Shown in pieces: positions 5,707-6,322 of a DNA stretch of 6,322 nucleotides. The stretch's first letter is position 1. Each line of letters starts with the position of its first letter. The stretch is from the NCBI GenBank assembly GCA_018665505.1, contig JABJCS010000594.1:1-6322 (forward strand), given 5' to 3'. The position numbers and the translations under genes are program-made. The stretch comes from Alphaproteobacteria bacterium. GTDB taxonomy: Bacteria; Pseudomonadota; Alphaproteobacteria; UBA8366. The notes under the pieces were generated by a model that saw only the letters and a list, made by a program, of their open reading frames with translations, had not been told where the DNA came from and did not search any database.

Positions 5707-6195
5707 ATGCAACCCCAATTTAGAATTCGCCACGCGATAGTGCTGATTCTACTTCTCCTTTGTCCAATACGAGCGGACACAGCGGAGACGAAGGTAGAAT
5801 GGCGGATGGCGAGCGCATTCCCGGGGTCCGCCTTGTTGCTTGGAACGCTTGGAAGAAACTTTGCAGAGAACGCGACCGCGATTTCTGGCGGTTCCATGAA
5901 AATTACCTTTGTCGAACCGAATGTCCTGGCTGCGCCGTTTAAGCTTTTCGACGTCGTCAGCCGGGACAAGGTCGAGGCCGCCTGGGCAACGTCGGCCTAC
6001 TGGTTCGAAAAGGACCCCGCCTTTGCGCTTTTCTCCAGTGTCCCATTCGGACCGGACGCGTCTGAATTTATGGCATGGATGAAACACGGCGGCGGCGGCA
6101 AATTACGTGACGAGCTGTACGAGCCTTACGGACTGGTTTCCATCATCTGTGGTGCGATGCCTGAGCTACTCCCCGGAATTCGGACACTGACGTAA
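5707..6195 (+). pseudogene. Second TRAP solute-binding protein, truncated by an IS3-family insertion
   Basis: This is the N-terminal half of another DctP-type periplasmic receptor. Residues 1-27 look like a Sec signal peptide (hydrophobic 10-19, then IRADTAE). From KVEWRMASAF (29) to about residue 152 it lines up almost without gaps with the complete receptor at 453-1526: LGT, VEP/FEP, FDVVS/FDAVS, SVPFGP/TVPFGP, a GGG segment and LYEPYGLV. Homology ends after ICGAMP, where a sequence typical of an IS3-family end begins. The remaining residues and the TAA at 6193-6195 come from the IS. The conserved ligand-binding arginine region and the whole second half are missing, so the product should not bind ligand. 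AGGAGGAG (5687-5694) sits 12 nt before the ATG. The missing half may lie beyond the IS, outside the window. Confidence 0.85.
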
Positions 6196-6322
6196 GCTAC
6201 GATTTGTAGTCTGCTGGTCTTCATGGAGAAGGAGATCAGAGATGTCGAAACGCAAACAGCATTCCCCGAGTTCAAGGCGAAGGTGGCGTTGGAAGCGCTG
6301 AAGGGCGAAGCAACGGTATCCG
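6162..6322 (+). mobile_element. Left end of an IS3-family insertion sequence (partial)
   Basis: From about 6162 the sequence TGAGCTACTCCCCGGAATTC resembles the TGA...CCCC-type terminal repeats of IS3-family elements. Receptor homology stops at this same point. A short untranslated leader follows, then the start of an IS3-family orfA at 6242. The right end, the other terminal repeat and the 3-4 bp target duplication are outside the window. The family is well supported by the OrfA sequence. The exact boundary is an estimate based on where the receptor alignment breaks and on the TG start. Confidence 0.75.
6242..6322 (+). pseudogene. IS3-family transposase OrfA, N-terminal fragment with apparent frameshift
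   Basis: The ATG at 6242 is preceded by AAGGAG (6229-6234) at a 7-nt spacing and opens with MSKRKQHSP. IS3-family OrfA proteins of this group read MSKRKQHSPEFKAKVALEAL and continue into a helix-turn-helix. Here the continuation EFKAKVALEALKGEATVS is present but in another frame from 6268 on, as if one base had been lost in the C-run at 6264-6267. In the original frame translation ends at TGA 6299-6301 after 19 codons. The downstream frame is open from an ATG at 6223 with no ribosome-binding site, which would give a changed N-terminus. OrfA is the DNA-binding half of the transposase. The deletion would probably inactivate it unless it is a sequencing error. Confidence 0.75.

Noticed and set aside
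6242..6322. Programmed ribosomal frameshifting at the start of IS3 orfA
   Set aside because: The known programmed shift in IS3 elements occurs at the orfA/orfB overlap, not nine codons into orfA, and no slippery heptamer such as A AAA AAG is present. A deletion is simpler.
1..6322. Composite transposon made of the two flanking insertion sequences
   Set aside because: The two ends belong to different families (IS1595 and IS3) and cannot act as matched ends.

Overview
The window looks like a piece of a moderate-GC proteobacterial chromosome, most likely alphaproteobacterial. That assignment rests on the TRAP, CBS-BON and IS types and is an inference, not a measurement. Its core is a four-gene, plus-strand TRAP-type uptake operon at about 453-4477. 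The operon is bounded by fragments of two different insertion sequences.

Left edge (1-158): the right end of an IS1595/ISXO2-type element, carrying the C-terminal part of its DDE transposase and its terminal inverted repeat. The transposase frame runs out through the repeat into flanking DNA and stops at 237. Positions 238-452 are a gene-free leader with several small inverted repeats and no convincing promoter.

TRAP operon: dctP (periplasmic solute receptor, 453-1526), a 159-nt spacer with three consecutive RNA hairpins, dctM (large permease, 1686-3068), dctQ (small permease, 3085-3993, unusually long at 302 aa) and a 157-aa four-helix membrane protein of unknown function (4004-4477). Receptor and permease together would drive ion-coupled import of an organic acid. 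The ligand cannot be read from the sequence. The order is P-M-Q instead of the commoner P-Q-M. The hairpins probably let the receptor be made in excess over the membrane parts.

Minus-strand pair (4491-5177 and 5279-5587): a CBS-CBS-BON protein and a small 2TM-domain membrane protein. They converge on the TRAP operon.

Right edge (5707-6322): a second dctP-like receptor gene, divergent from the 2TM gene. It has a good ribosome-binding site and a signal peptide, but it is cut after about 152 codons by the left end of an IS3-family element. The orfA of that element starts at 6242 and carries an apparent one-base deletion. The locus therefore seems to have had two receptors, one of them destroyed by transposition.

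I see no tRNA, rRNA, CRISPR array, toxin-antitoxin pair or phage gene. The least explained parts are the enlarged DctQ, the small fourth membrane protein and the triple-hairpin spacer.
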